Source of the DNA: Lepus europaeus
Lineage: Eukaryota > Chordata > Mammalia > Lagomorpha > Leporidae
Assembly (NCBI RefSeq): GCF_033115175.1
Contig: NC_084836.1
Location: forward strand, 67,751,297-67,815,296
Length of the DNA: 64,000 nt
Direction of reading: 5' to 3'
This document shows, one piece after another, positions 40,651-59,240 of this stretch (its first letter is position 1; the number at the start of each line of letters is the position of its first letter). The notes beneath the pieces were generated by a model, which made no database searches, had not been told where the DNA came from, and worked only from the letters and a program-made list of their open reading frames with translations. The position numbers and the translations under genes are program-made.

Positions 40651-42304
40651 GACCTTCCTTTTAAAATAAAGACCTATTCGTGATGCTAGGGGGATACCCT
40701 GCCCTGAAACCACTCCCACTAGCCCTGTAGTGAGTGGCTGGCTAGGACCAGAGCAGGGAGGAGCCTGCCACCAGCTGAGACCAGGGCTCCAGAAGGGATA
40801 GGAGCTGTAGGGAACAGAGGGAGGCTGGGGGGTGGGGAGGTGGGCTTGGAAGCCACAGGCAAGGGGTGGGCAGGCAGGTGCAAGACGCAGCCTAGGAGAC
40901 TACGTGATCTTAGGGCCACAATGATGGAGCACGAGGCGTCCTTGGGAAAGCAGAGGCATTTGCTCTGTGTGGGAAATTGTGCCAAGCGCTCTTCGGGAGA
41001 AGCCACGCCCCTCACCTGCATACACAGGGCAACCAATCTCGACAGCTTTTCTTCCTTAACCAGAGACGTTCCCCCCCACCCCCAAAGCGTTCTCTTGGGA
41101 GACTGTGGCTGCTTTTTATGCTGGGACAAGGGCAAGGAGAGAGCTGGGGTGGGGGTGGGGCGCACAGGAGAAGGCCACAGCACCCTGGTGTTTGAAAACC
41201 CTGGGCTTTATCCACTCAGTTTAGAGCAACTCTGCCTTGGGCCCCATGCAGGAGCCTCCTGCTCTGTCTCTGTCCCTCCTTGGTCCCCAGGGAAGGGGCA
41301 AGGAGACCCAGTCCTCCCTGGCTGGGGAGGCAGAGAGCTGGGGGTCCCCGGGGCCAGGAGTCCTGACCTGGCCTCTGCTGCCTCAGACCCCTCCTTGGCC
41401 GGCAGTGCCCCTCCCTCTGGCTCCCCCCAGGAGGGCACAGGTAGGGGGGAGACTGCTCCCCTCTTCGGCAGACAAGTGTCCGGGTTTTAGGGAGGCAAAA
41501 GGCAAAGCCTGCTTCCTGAGATGACGCAAGCCACCAGGCAGAGTGCAAGGCTTGCAGGTGCAACCGGAACAGGTGTCCCCAGAGGCTGGGGGGTGGGGGT
41601 CAAAACCCTCCTGAAGGAGGCTGCCCAGTGCACCTGGCTGCTAATCTGGGGAGAGGATGAAGAAGGAGGAGGGCGCCCGATGAGTAAGGGATCAAGTCCC
41701 ATGAGTGTAGAAGCCCGGGCAGCGCTGGGCAGATGGCCTGGGCTGTGGCGGGTGGCTCCCTCCCTGCCTCCTTACGCTGCCCTCTCCTCCTCCCATGTGG
41801 CTTCATCTACCACCTCGCTGTCCTTTCCTGAATGGTCCCACAGGTTCCAGGAGCCCAGAGCTCTCCGTGTCCCCATGGAGGTCGGCGACTTCCATCCAGG
41901 ACGGGTGGTGGCTCCTCAGCCTGCTGCTGGCTTCTCCCTTCACTTCCCAGGGCAGCTGCCAGAGCAGAGCTCGGGGCTGCACCCTTCCTGCCAGCTCTTC
42001 TTGCTCCCTGGGCTCCGTTCCCAGCCCTGCTGTCTGTGTCTGTGCCTCCGTCCCCGGAGAGGGCAGGAGGAGGGCCCCAGAGGGGCTGCCCAGGGCAATG
42101 GACCCCAGGGAGGCTGTGAGCCAAGATTTCAAGACCCCCTGGGCCTCTGGCCCCTTCCTCACACTCAGCCTGCTCAGCTGGCACACTCCCTGCCTCCCTG
42201 TCCCCAGCAGGTGCCCCTGAGCCACACTCTCAGCAGCCCTCATCTCCTGGGTGCTAGCTCACCCACTGTCTCCTCCTCCTCTCTCTCTCTTTCTCTCTTT
42301 CTTT
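40651..42304. other. Spacer, no gene recognised
   Basis: 1.65 kb of GC-rich DNA. A 263-codon open frame on + (41521-42312) has an ATG but no family resemblance, and it runs into a SINE. Confidence 0.45.
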
Positions 42305-42638
42305 TTTTATGATTTATTTATTGAAAGGCTGAGTTCCAGAGAAAGAGAGAGGAAGACACAGACAGAGAGATCTTCCATCTGCTGGTTCACTCCGCAAATG
42401 GCTATAATGGCCAGGGCTGGGCCAATCCGAAACCAGAAGCCAAGATATTCTGGGTCTCCCATGTAGGTGCAGGGGTCCAAGCACTTGGGCTATCTTCTGC
42501 TGCTTTCCCAGGCCGTCAACAGGGAGCTGGATCAGAAGTGAACAGCCTGGGCTGGAACCAGCACCCATATGGGATGCTGACACTGCAGGTGGAGGCTTAA
42601 CCTGATCACCCCTCCCCCAACCTCCACCCCAACACTGG
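42305..42638 (-). mobile_element. C-repeat SINE
   Basis: Antisense; tail ATGATTTATTTATTGAAAGG preceded by a (CT)n tract; head end AACACTGGCCC with a C/A-rich insertion. Confidence 0.88.
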
Positions 42639-43589
42639 CCCCTCTCTTCTTACCGTGTAAACTTTCTGATCAGCACATAAGACTCACACATCTACAGGCT
42701 CCCTGTTTACTATTTCACCACCATGGTCCACCCATGGAACCAAGGGGTCAGCCTTGGAGTGTTCTCATCTGGAGGCCACGCCTCTCCCAGGTCTTTTTAT
42801 GGGGGTAGGGCCCCAAATCTACTGCAGCCTGTGGCGGTGGTGGCTGCGTGTCCCGAGGTGCTCCCAGGATCCCGAGCCGGGGTGGAGCGTCAGGTGGAAC
42901 CCGGGCTGGGCACCGCCTCCCACAGAAGCCGGTCCTGGGAGCCAGAGCCTGGGGCAGGCGGCCAGCCACATATGCAAGCCAAATCAGTTCAGAACAGTGG
43001 CGCCTGGACTTTATTTGGATCATGGGACCTCGTGTGATGCTTCCTCCCTTCCCTTGGCCAGAGTCCCTTGCCCAACCCCAGGCAAGCGCCCACTGCGGCA
43101 GGAACTCCCTGTGGCTCAGCCCCTCCAGGGACTCCTGTTTGAGAGCCCAGCTCCGGGAGTCTGGGATCCGCAGCCTGCCTGACCGCTCAGGACCTTGGTG
43201 CACGGCATTGCCTGGATCGGCCCCAACAGGCCCGGGTCACACCCCTGTCGCCACGTTCCTCCGGATTCTCTTTCTCTCCTCCCAGGGAAGCCGCACTTCC
43301 GCTTCAGGGAGTGGCTTGGAGGGCAGCCCCCTGCAGGCAGAGCACAGACCCCATGGGGTGGGCAGGGTGGGGAGGAGTGGGGGGGGGGGAGGCAGTGGGG
43401 GGGCTTCCCACAGTGGGGCTGCAGAGTGAGGACTGGCCCTGAGCAGGGGGTGTGGCTGTCTGGGGCCTGCCAAGGGTCTGCTCCCTCCTCTGTCACAGAG
43501 GGAAGCAGCCTCTGTGACTGCGCGTTCTGTTTTTGAGCCTTGCAGTTCCTCCTGGGTTCTTTCTGAAGATGGTGACTCTGAGCTGGAAG
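42639..43589. other. Spacer, no gene recognised
   Basis: About 950 bp, GC-rich, with a G-run cluster near 43364-43401. No exon or repeat recognised. Confidence 0.45.
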
Positions 43590-43700
43590 CAATTTCCAGC
43601 TCTGTGGCCCAGCACCCCCATTTTCCAGATGAGAAAACTGAGGCTCGGGAAGACTCCATCTGAACTCAGGAGTCAGAGAGTCACGTGGCTGCATGTGGAG
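43590..43700 (-). repeat. MIR-like ancient SINE fragment
   Basis: CCCCCATTTTCCAGATGAG then AAAACTGAGGCTCGGGAAG, the antisense MIR core. Confidence 0.6.
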
Positions 43701-43894
43701 TGTGGGTCGAGCCTCCTCATCTGATGATCGTCCCATGCCTATTGGCTCCCAAACCCCTCAGGGTGCAGGTGAGGAAGGCAGGTGCAATGCCAAGGTGGCA
43801 CGGTTGGCTGCTGGCAAGAGAGTCGACCTTGACTCCTGAAGTGCCCTTTCCTGGTTTATCCGTCACACGGCTTCCCTTATAGAAGTCCTGCTAA

Positions 43895-44232
43895 GGGGCC
43901 AGCACTGTGGTGTAGTGGGTAAAGCCATTGCCTGCAGTGCCAGCATCCCATATGGGCACCAGTTCGAGTCCCAGCTGCTCCACTTCCCATCCAGCTCTCT
44001 GCTATGGCCTGGGAAAGCAGTAGAAGATGGCCCAGGTCCTTGGACCCCTGAACCCATGTGGGAGACCTGGAAGAAGCTCCTGGCTCCTGGCTTTGGATTG
44101 GCACAGCTTCAGCCATTGTGGCCATCTGGGGGAGTGAACCATCAGAAGGAAGGCCTCTCTTTCTCTGCCTCTCTCTCTCTCTCTCTGCCTCTGCCTCTCT
44201 AGAACTCTGCCTTTCAAATAAATAAAGAAATG
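43895..44232 (+). mobile_element. C-repeat SINE, type A
   Basis: Sense full length: GGGGCCAGCACTGTGG head, B-box AGTTCGAGTCC, CT-rich tract and AAATAAATAAAG tail. Confidence 0.95.
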
Positions 44233-44737
44233 AAGCTGCCCGGAGCATCTTGAACAATTATCTTCATTTTTGCTCTCCATCCACATCCCTGTGGCCACTG
44301 CTCCCAAAAACCAGGCATGCTGGTTCCTGCAGGTAAGGACAAATCTCTAAGGAGTTTGTTGCCACCCCAAGGGGCAGGAGTCTCTTGAGTTGGGTCTTTT
44401 ACAATTAAACTTGCCTTCATGTTTTGTTTCTCATTTTTTTTGGAGGTGTGGTATCTCCTGACCTGCCTCCTCCAACCCCTAACCCACCCCACACAGAAAG
44501 CCTCAAAAAAGAAGTCAAAGAGCTCTCAAAGGGGTGGGGCAGGTGGAGGCGAGTCCTGGGGGTGGGCAGCACTGGGTGGCCACAAGTGTCCATCTGGAGG
44601 CATGGCAAGCTTCAACTGATGGCAAAGCAGAAGGAACGGATACATTTGTTTTTGCCCCTCCCCCTCAAGTTTTTGGATCCATGCAAACGTTTTTCCGAAT
44701 ATGCATGCTATTTTTTTCTTTTAAAAATGTGTATTTA

Positions 44738-45080
44738 GGCCGGTGCCGCGGCTCACTAGGCTAATCCTCCGCCTTGCGGTGCTGGCACACCGGGTTCTAG
44801 TCCCGGTCGGGGCACCGATCCTGTCCCGGTTGCCCCTCTTCCAGGCCAGCTCTCTGCTGTGGCCAGGGAGTGCAGTGGAGGATGGCCCAAGTGCTTGGAC
44901 CCTGCACACCATGGGAGACCAGGAGAAGCACCTGGCTCCTGCCATCGGATCAGCGCGATGCGCAGGTCGCAGCGCCAGCCGCGGCGGCCATTGGAAGGTG
45001 AACCAATGGCAAAATGAAGACCTTTCTCTTTGTCTCTCTCTCTCACTATCCACTCTGCCTGTCCAAAAAAAAAAAAAAAA
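44738..45080 (+). mobile_element. C-repeat SINE, type B, young
   Basis: Sense full length with GGTTCTAGTCCCGG and a poly(A) tail. Flanked by GTGTATTTA on both sides (44729-44737 and 45081-45089). Confidence 0.96.
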
Positions 45081-45242
45081 GTGTATTTATTCTCTGGTGA
45101 TGCCCTACTTTTCATGTTAATGTAATATGAATACAAAGAGAAGAGATTCAAGGTAGTTCAGAGAGGCAATTCTTGAGAGGAGAACTGTGGGAAGGGGGAA
45201 GGAAATATCATTATGTTCTTAGAACATGCACTTTATGTGACT

Positions 45243-45573
45243 TCTTTTTTTTTAAAGATTTATTTTATTTATTTGAAAGAGTTACAGAGAGAGGTAGAGA
45301 CAGACACAGAGAGAGGTCTTCCATCCACTGGTTTACTCTCCAGATGGCTGCAACCCCCAGAGCTGCACCGATCCAAAGCCAGGAGCCAGGAACTTCTTCT
45401 GGGTTTCTCATGCAAGAGAAGGGGCACAAGGACTTGGGCCATCTTCCACTGCTTTCCCAGGCCATAGCAGAAAGCTGGATTGGGAGTGGAGCAGCTGGGT
45501 CTCGAACTGGTGCCCATATGGGATGCCGGCACTGCAGGCAGCAGCTTTAACCGCTACACCACAGCACTGGCCC
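45243..45573 (-). mobile_element. C-repeat SINE, type A
   Basis: Antisense full length; flanks ATGTGACTT and ATGTCACTT suggest a target-site duplication with one change. Confidence 0.94.
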
Positions 45574-45659
45574 CTGGATGTCACTTTTTTTGCACCAAAA
45601 TAAACTTATCTTTTCATTTAGTTTAACATGGACTCAAAATATTTTTTCAAACTTATTTT

Positions 45660-45953
45660 CATTTTTTTTTGAAAGCCAGAGAGAGGTTTTCCATTTGTTG
45701 GTTCACTCCCCAAATGTGCTTAAAAGCCAGGGCTGGGCCAGGCTGAAGCCAGGAACCTGGAACTCCATCTGGGTCTCCCACATGAGTGGCAGGGACCCAA
45801 GCACTTGAGCCATCACCTGTTGCCTCCCAAGGGGATGCATTAGCAGGGAGCTGGATCAGAAGCGGAGGAGCCAAGACTTGAAGGAGGCACTCCAGTATGG
45901 AAGGGGGGGTGTCCCGAGTGGCAACTTGACCTCTGGACTGAATGCCTGCCCCC
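45660..45953 (-). mobile_element. C-repeat SINE, old
   Basis: Antisense with a very short GA region and diverged head (CTGAATGCCTGCCCC). Confidence 0.85.
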
Positions 45954-47403
45954 TCCCTGCCATGAACTCTTGGGAGCACCCTCGTATTTGACAGCTGTCT
46001 TGTCCGTCCATGTTTGGGTAGCAGTACAGGTAAGGGACCAAAGTGGGGAAGCTGGTGGTAGGACAGGAGAGGCGGGAAACAGCTGGGCTGGAAGGAGCAA
46101 GACCTGGTCCTGGAGGACCTTTTGTGATTCTTTGTGTGGATGAGGACATGTTGGAGGTGGGGACACACACGCAGGCCTGTCACTCAGTGTCATTAACCAG
46201 ACAGTCTTTTGGCAAACAAGGCACCCCCTCCACCGCCCCTATGAGTGGCAGGTAGCTCATGGTGTGCAGGCTAAGTCCATCCAGCTGTGTGGATGGGTCC
46301 CCTTGGGAATGAAGCTAGCATGTGTAATGTCCCCTCTTGTGGGTCAGCTCTTCCAGAACTCACTTATAAAACCACAGCTATGTATGGCGCTCACGGCCAC
46401 AGCACTGGGAATGGACGCTTCGTGGCTGACGAGCTCCTACGAGCCAGGCCACGCTCAAGTCTCCCTTTTCATTGATTTGTTCATCATCACAGCTCTCTGA
46501 TGGCTTCATTCATTCAATGAGAGCGTGCTGTGCCCCAGGCGGTGTCCATGCCCTCGCCCCTCCTGGGTCTGGGGTCTGCGCTGTTTCTGAGCGGTGGACA
46601 CGCCCTTGCTTTCCCCCCGAGGAGCCCGGAGCTCTGCGTGGCAAGGGCTTTGGAACTTGGTGCTGCGGGTGGACCTGGCCGCCTGCCAGCCTAGCTTCTG
46701 GGTTCTCAGTAGTTTGGCAGGATGCCCTAAAATCAGCGGCAACAGTTTCACTGGAAGGAAAGAGGGTGATTAAAAAAAAATGCCCACTGAAAAGAACATG
46801 TTGGGTAAGAGAGGAGGGGAGGTCTGGGGCCGAGCCGGCAAACTGGGTCAGAGGCTGGCACCGCAGATTGAGTGAGCAGTTCTCAGATAATTGTGTATCC
46901 AGAAATGTGCTGGAGGGAGCTATTGAGCAAGTGGCTCCTGGGAGCCACCCAGCCTCCTGTCCTACCTTCCCTTAGAGCTGCGGAGCTCAGCGGAGCTCAG
47001 ATGGAACACGGGGAATCAGCCCGCAATGCAGCCATATGCCTCCCGCTGCCTGCTTCAGGCTCAGCTGTCTCCAGCCACCTCTCGTCTGCACTTTCTTGAC
47101 AAGATCGGACTTTCTATGGCTTTGGGCAGCAGCGGGGGCTGGAAGGAGATGGATCTTAAAGACCCTTACAGACTAGGGAGGGCCCTGCTCAGTGGATATG
47201 TTGGGTCTTTGGGACCCAGAGGAGGATGAAGGGCAGGCAGGGTGGGGTTGATGTACTAGGGACGTACGCACGGACACGGGGGAACCTGGAGAGACCTGAG
47301 CGTCTCGCCTGGCTCGGAGTTCAATTTGCTCCTCGTGGCTGAACAACTGAGCCCTCTCTGCTCAGCACCCAGGGCTTGCTTCTCAGTCCCACTGCAGGTG
47401 CTC
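45954..47403. other. Spacer, no gene recognised
   Basis: 1.45 kb without recognised repeat. GGAGCTCAGC is duplicated near 46985-47000. No coding signature. Confidence 0.45.
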
Positions 47404-47706
47404 TCTTTTTTTTTGACAGGCAGAGTTAGACACTGAGAGGGAGAGACAGAGAGAAAGGTCTTCCTTCTGTTGATTCACTCCCCATATGGCTGCTACGGCC
47501 GGCACCCTGCACCAATCTGAAGCCAGGAGCCAGGTGCTTCCTCCTGGTTTCCCATGTGGGTGCAGGGCCCAAGCACTTGGGCCATCCTCCACTGCACTCC
47601 CGGGCCACAGCAGAGAGCTGGCCTGGAAGAGGAGCAACCGGGACAAGAACCCGGGGTGCCAGCGCCGCAGTCAGAGGATTAGCCTAGTGAGCTGTGGTGC
47701 CGGCCC
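47404..47706 (-). mobile_element. C-repeat SINE, type B
   Basis: Antisense; flanks GCAGGTGCTCT and GCATGTGCTCT form a target-site duplication with one change. Confidence 0.95.
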
Positions 47707-47854
47707 GCATGTGCTCTTGAAAAGAGGAAAACATTCAGGATCTTGGGTTAGCTGGCAGCTGTTGAAAGAGGAGCTGAGGAACAGGGAGAAGGGTTTTGTT
47801 CTTTGGGAACCCATTACATGCTCAGAGACAGCAAAGCTTAAGATTCATTACACC

Positions 47855-48184
47855 GGCTGGCGCCGTGGCTTAACAGGCTAATCCTCCGCCTTGTGGCGCT
47901 GGCACACCGGGTTCTAGTCCCGGTTGGGGCGCCGGATCCTATCCCGGTTGCCCCTCTTCCAGGCCAGCTCTCTGCTGTGGCCCGGGAAGGCAGTGGAGGA
48001 TGGCCCAAGTCCTTGGGCCCTGCACCCCATGGGAGACCAGGAGAAGCACCTGGCTCCTGGCTTCGGATCAGCGCGGTGCACTGGCCGCAGTGGCCATTGG
48101 AGGGTGAACCAACGGCAAAAAGGAAGACCTTTCTCTCTGTCTCTCTCTCTCGCTATCCACTCTGCCTGTCAAAAAAAAAAAAAA
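47855..48184 (+). mobile_element. C-repeat SINE, type B, young
   Basis: Sense full length with a perfect 15-bp target-site duplication, AAGATTCATTACACC, on both sides. Among the youngest insertions in the window. Confidence 0.97.
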
Positions 48185-48198
48185 AGATTCATTACACC

Positions 48199-49750
48199 AA
48201 CAGATCGATACCCACATGGGACAATAGGAATCTGGGATAAATATTCCCATTTTACAGATTAAAAAAAAATTGAGGACCACGGTGGGAGTCAGTTCCAAGA
48301 TCACCACCGCCAGCCCAAGCTCTTAGTTGCCATTGCATTCACTTAAGGAGCGCAAAGCACATTTTGTAGAAAAGTATACAGAGATTATGCAAAAGAGCAA
48401 ATTTAACAAATGAAAATCAAAACATCTAATGGAATACCTGTGTGGCATTGATTCTACCTTGCACACTTGAAGACGGGAGGAGAAATCATCTTCAACTTGA
48501 CTTTGGAAAATAGATGGATGGATGCAGACAGGGAGGACGGGAGGCACAGCAGGTGTGAGGGCAGCATCACAATGTGGCAAGACAGACTGCGTGCCCAGCT
48601 CAGGCACAGCAGAAGCTCCATCGACGTTTGCTTCTGAGAGATCGAGACCCCCGCTGCAGCTGGCGTGGCCTCGGCACAGTCACAGGGGAGCAAGGGACAA
48701 TGAGGGTGTCGCTCAGAAATCCATAGACAATGACACATTTGGCTCGGACTTAAGAGTCTCTCCAAAACTTTCAGCCGTGCAATTTATTTGCATGATTATA
48801 CTTATACAAGCCAGATTAGAAAAACGATGACGCAGTGCTCCCCCTTCCTAACTCCCTTCCTCCCCCACCACGAAGGACTGGAAGCCAGGAGGGGGTGTGC
48901 AGAGAGGTGAATGGCACTTATTGGGTTTCTGCTATTGAGTGGGAACCGTATCTGGCACCTTCCGACTTTTTTTTCCATTCTCTTCTCTTCCTCCCCCTCT
49001 TCTGCTTTTTCTCCAACGAGGACACCGATGCTCAGAGGCTCTGAACGACCCAAGGTCATTTCATGGCAATACACTGCAGGTGTGTTCTGCATGATTTTTC
49101 TAGAAACTTTGTACTAAGCATTGGCACAGCCCGGTTCTGGAATGGGCAGTGCCTGTACGGACCACGTGGTCTTGGCCATTGGGACAGAAGCACACGCCAA
49201 GCACCCAAGGAAAGGAGCTCTCTTTGCGTCATCCACAATGGCAACCCTCACATCTAGATGGGCCTTGAGGGTCTCCGAACACTTTAGACAAAAGTTCCCA
49301 TTTCCCAGCTAAGAACACAGAGTCTCAGCGCTGACTGAGTTCAAGGTCAGATGGCCACCGAAAGGAGGACTCTGACTGGGAGCTTCGACTTTCAATCCAG
49401 TTCTGATACTCTGATGACCTCTGCCTTGTGCTTGATGGGTCCCGTGGACAAAGGAGAGCCTGGGGCTGAGCCTCGATGTGAATGCTTCGTGCATTCCAGG
49501 GCCCTGACCTGAGGCGGGGCACTGGGGAGCTCCTGGCATTCACTGCTGTGTGCAGAATCACAGGTGGTCCGTGATTGCTGGCTGGCCGAGGCGAGCCGCT
49601 CTTGTATCTCAGGGGCCCGTCAAGCCTTGCATTGCTACCTTCATCAGGTGCCCGAGTCACACAGACCAGAAGCCCCCCATCCTTAGGGTTTTCATGTGAG
49701 AAAGTGCCAGGAGTTTATGGTCCCCAAAACTGCAGTCACAGGGAAGAAAA
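48199..49750. other. Spacer upstream of KRT2, no gene recognised
   Basis: 1.55 kb, AT-richer than the surroundings near 48340-48460, with MIR-like scraps near 48245-48275 and 49020-49060. No exon recognised apart from the inverted KRT2 fragment that follows. Confidence 0.45.
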
Positions 49751-49861
49751 GGGGTCTACTTTAACGTCGAGAGGCTGCAGGAGGCTCTGGTTGATGGACA
49801 CTTCGTGGATGCCTCCACCAGGGAATCCTGCAGGCCTGGAGCTGCAGGGACCCCCAAAGCC
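49751..49861 (-). repeat. Inverted partial copy of KRT2 exon 1
   Basis: The reverse complement aligns without gaps to KRT2 exon 1 at 50917-51027: 107 of 111 bases match, and all four mismatches fall in the first 32 bases of the exon strand. It still reads [22 protein letters not shown] with no stop, but it has no start codon context, splice site or flanking gene, so it is a fragment and not a gene. It begins 645 bp upstream of the KRT2 start codon. No poly(A) or target-site duplication is seen, so a templated insertion or an inverted duplication is more likely than retrotransposition. Confidence 0.9.
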
Positions 49862-50402
49862 TGATTCTTGTGTATTTCTGGGGTGACAAGGGGAAGGAAA
49901 GCGACAAGATACTTTGAGTGAGACAATGTCACCTTGCCACATCTCCCCTCCCTGGGGCAGAGGGAAAAGCCAAGGAAGCTCTCAGGCAGCTGGGGATGGG
50001 GGTGGGGTGGGGGCTGTCCTGGTCCCTCCAGCTGTCACCCTCTTCCGCCTGGAGCTGGTGGTGGGCGGCAGCCTGCACGGGTCCAGGGAGCAGCCGGCCT
50101 CCCTCGGTCGGTCCACAGCAGGCAGCACGGTTCGGCAGCAAGTTCTTTTTTATTTATTTTTTTTTCCAGATTGAGAAACCCAAAGACTAATCTGCTGTTC
50201 TGATGATTTTACAGAAATCAAATTGCTGACAGATGGCCAGATAAACAGGCAAAGTTTGCAATCGAAGCCAGCTCCACGATGGAGCTGGGTAATAGGTTTT
50301 CAATGGCTGTTAGCTTGATAATCACCGGGAATAGCTCCCAGGCAGACCAAGCCCACGCCTCAGTGGGCCCACACCCAGGCACCGCCACACCGAGCCTGCC
50401 AG
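49862..50402 (+). promoter_or_regulatory. KRT2: KRT2 upstream region, repeat-free
   Basis: 540 bp between the inverted exon-1 fragment and the TATA box, without SINEs. It contains AGATAAACAGGCAAAG (FOX-like), TTTGCAATCG (C/EBP-like) and GATAATCACC. Candidate proximal control region by position and motif only. Confidence 0.35.
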
Positions 50403-50410
50403 TATATATA
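50403..50410 (+). promoter_or_regulatory. KRT2: KRT2 TATA box
   Basis: TATATATA lies about 96 bp before ATG 50506. The preceding 60 bp contain a GCCTCAGTGGGCCC element resembling an AP-2 site and a CACACCCAGGCACCGCCAC stretch resembling Sp/KLF sites. These assignments are motif-level only. Confidence 0.8.
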
Positions 50411-50505
50411 GGGGACCCTGCCCGGCTCCCAGCATCAGAGCCAAGTGCGCAGACTCTCAGACACTTCTCAGGCGCCATCCACCTTCCTTGCTAAGCAGAG
50501 CCGTC

Positions 50506-57562
<7,057 letters not shown>

Positions 57563-57975
57563 GGGTGCAGTACCCCCGACTCTCCCGCTCCAGAACGCAG
57601 AAGGCTGTCTCTGTGTCTTTTGGCTGGTGACAAGTGTCAGAGTTTGTCATTCACCTCTGACAGCATTTGGGAAAAGGGCTGCCCATACACCATTTTTCAA
57701 AGATCTTTGCAAACCAGTTAGCTGGAGCCAGTGACATCGTCTGTGTTCTGGGGAAGAAGCTGCATTGCCTAAGTTTGTCTTTCAGCCGTGCCCCACTCCC
57801 AGCCCCCGTGCGTCCTTGCATTGCCCATTTGCTGGTCCTTTCCAGAGTTGGTGGGATCAGGACCCAGGCAGTCCGCTGATTGGCTCCCATGGCCATCCTT
57901 TCCCTGGCAGTGCTGTGTACATAGCTCTTCTTGCCCACTCTGCTTTCCGAAGGGCTGTGGTCCGGGTATCTGCAT

Positions 57976-57981
57976 AATAAA
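57976..57981 (+). terminator. KRT2: KRT2 polyadenylation signal AATAAA
   Basis: AATAAA 0.41 kb downstream of the TAA stop, followed by TTTTG and TGTCTGTGACG, a plausible GU-rich element. The 3' UTR is 57563 to about 58000. Confidence 0.85.
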
Positions 57982-58045
57982 CTTCTTTTGCAATTCATGT
58001 CTGTGACGTCTGTTCAGTGCCAAGCTTGGCCAGAAGTGGGTGCGT

Positions 58046-58340
58046 TGGGGGTGGAATGGTTAGCCTAGTGGTCCCCACTCCAGTTCTCACGTCCGCGTCT
58101 CACACTGGAGAGCCCAGGCTCCGGGTCCAGGCTCTGGCTCCGGTCCCAGCTTCCCACTGATGCACGTCGTGGAAGCAATGGTGATGGCTCAAGTAGTTGG
58201 GGTCCCTGCACCCATGTAGGAGACCCAGGTTGAGTTCTTGGCTGTCGGCTTTGACTTGGGCTGGCTCCAGTCACTGCAGGCATTTGGGGAGTGAAGCAGC
58301 AAATGCAAACTCACTCTCTCTCTCTGCCTCTCAGAAAAGG
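58046..58340 (+). mobile_element. C-repeat SINE, old
   Basis: Sense, 65 bp after the KRT2 poly(A) signal; GGAATGGTTAGCCTAGTGG head, diverged body, CT-rich end. Confidence 0.8.
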
Positions 58341-58967
58341 GATATTTGGAAATGACAGGAACAGGGGGCTCCTGGGTGAGGCAATGTGGCTTGGAGAAGC
58401 CTTGGGTGTTCTCCAGTAGGATGGGGCAGGGCTAACCGGGGATGGGTGTGACCCTATCTGAAGGTACTTGCCAGACTTGGCACCGTGGTGTGCAGCTGCT
58501 AGGTGGCAGGGATCATGGGAGATTCTCTTTTTCTAGGAGGAACCAATCTTCTCACAAAGCATCCTTCCCGTCCCCACCCCAAACCAGCGATGGGAGGCCT
58601 GCTCTCGGGCAGACCCGCCGAGCCCCTGGCCCCACAGGGCTCTCTCAGCCTCACCCAGGCATGGTGTCTGCAGGGCCCTACCATCAGGTGGACCCCAAGG
58701 GGCTCCCAGTGGGCAAAGGAGGGCATCTCAGGAAGCATCTGGAACATTCCATCACAGGATCTCCGACATAACTGACTTCCATTTTCACAGAGCACCCCCT
58801 CCCATCAGACTCAGCAAAGGTCTCTGTCCTTCCAACCCAGAAGCCCCCCTGCTGCTCCTGCCCATGGAGCGCCCCATCAGGGCAGGCTCCCCCCATGGCC
58901 TTGGTCCTGGCCGTGGCCGACAGGGGAGGCAGTTGGTAGCTTAGGTCAGGCCTTTGTCTTTTTTTTA
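58341..58967. other. Spacer, nothing recognised
   Basis: About 630 bp downstream of KRT2 without repeat or coding signature. Confidence 0.45.
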
Positions 58968-59240
58968 AGATTTTTTTTGACAGGCAGAGTTAGACAGAGA
59001 GAGACAGAGAGACAGAGGGAAAGGTCTTCCTTTTTCCATTGGTTCACCCCCCAAATGACTGCTACGGTCAGTGCACTGCGGCTGGTGCACTGCTCCGATC
59101 CGAAGCCAGGAGCCAGGTGCTTCCTCCTGTTCTCCCATGAGGGTGCAGGGCCCAAGGACCTGGGCCATCCTCCACTGCACTCCCAGGCCACAGCAGAGAG
59201 CTGGACAGGAAGAGGAGCAACCGGGACAGGATCCGGTGCC
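58968..59240 (-). mobile_element. C-repeat SINE, type B, head missing
   Basis: Antisense; TTTTTTGACAGGCAGAGTTA tail side, body to CCGGGACAGGATCCGGTGCC; the tRNA head is lost where the next element begins. Confidence 0.9.

Noticed and set aside
41521-42312. 263-codon + strand frame starting with ATG in the KRT1-KRT2 spacer
   Set aside because: GC-rich low-complexity composition (Pro/Leu/Ser), no recognisable domain, no promoter or splice context, and it ends inside a CT-rich tract next to a SINE.
49736-49942. Possible antisense keratin gene or exon at the inverted KRT2 fragment
   Set aside because: Only a 111-bp piece of exon 1 is present, with no start context, splice sites or other exons; treated as a duplicated fragment.
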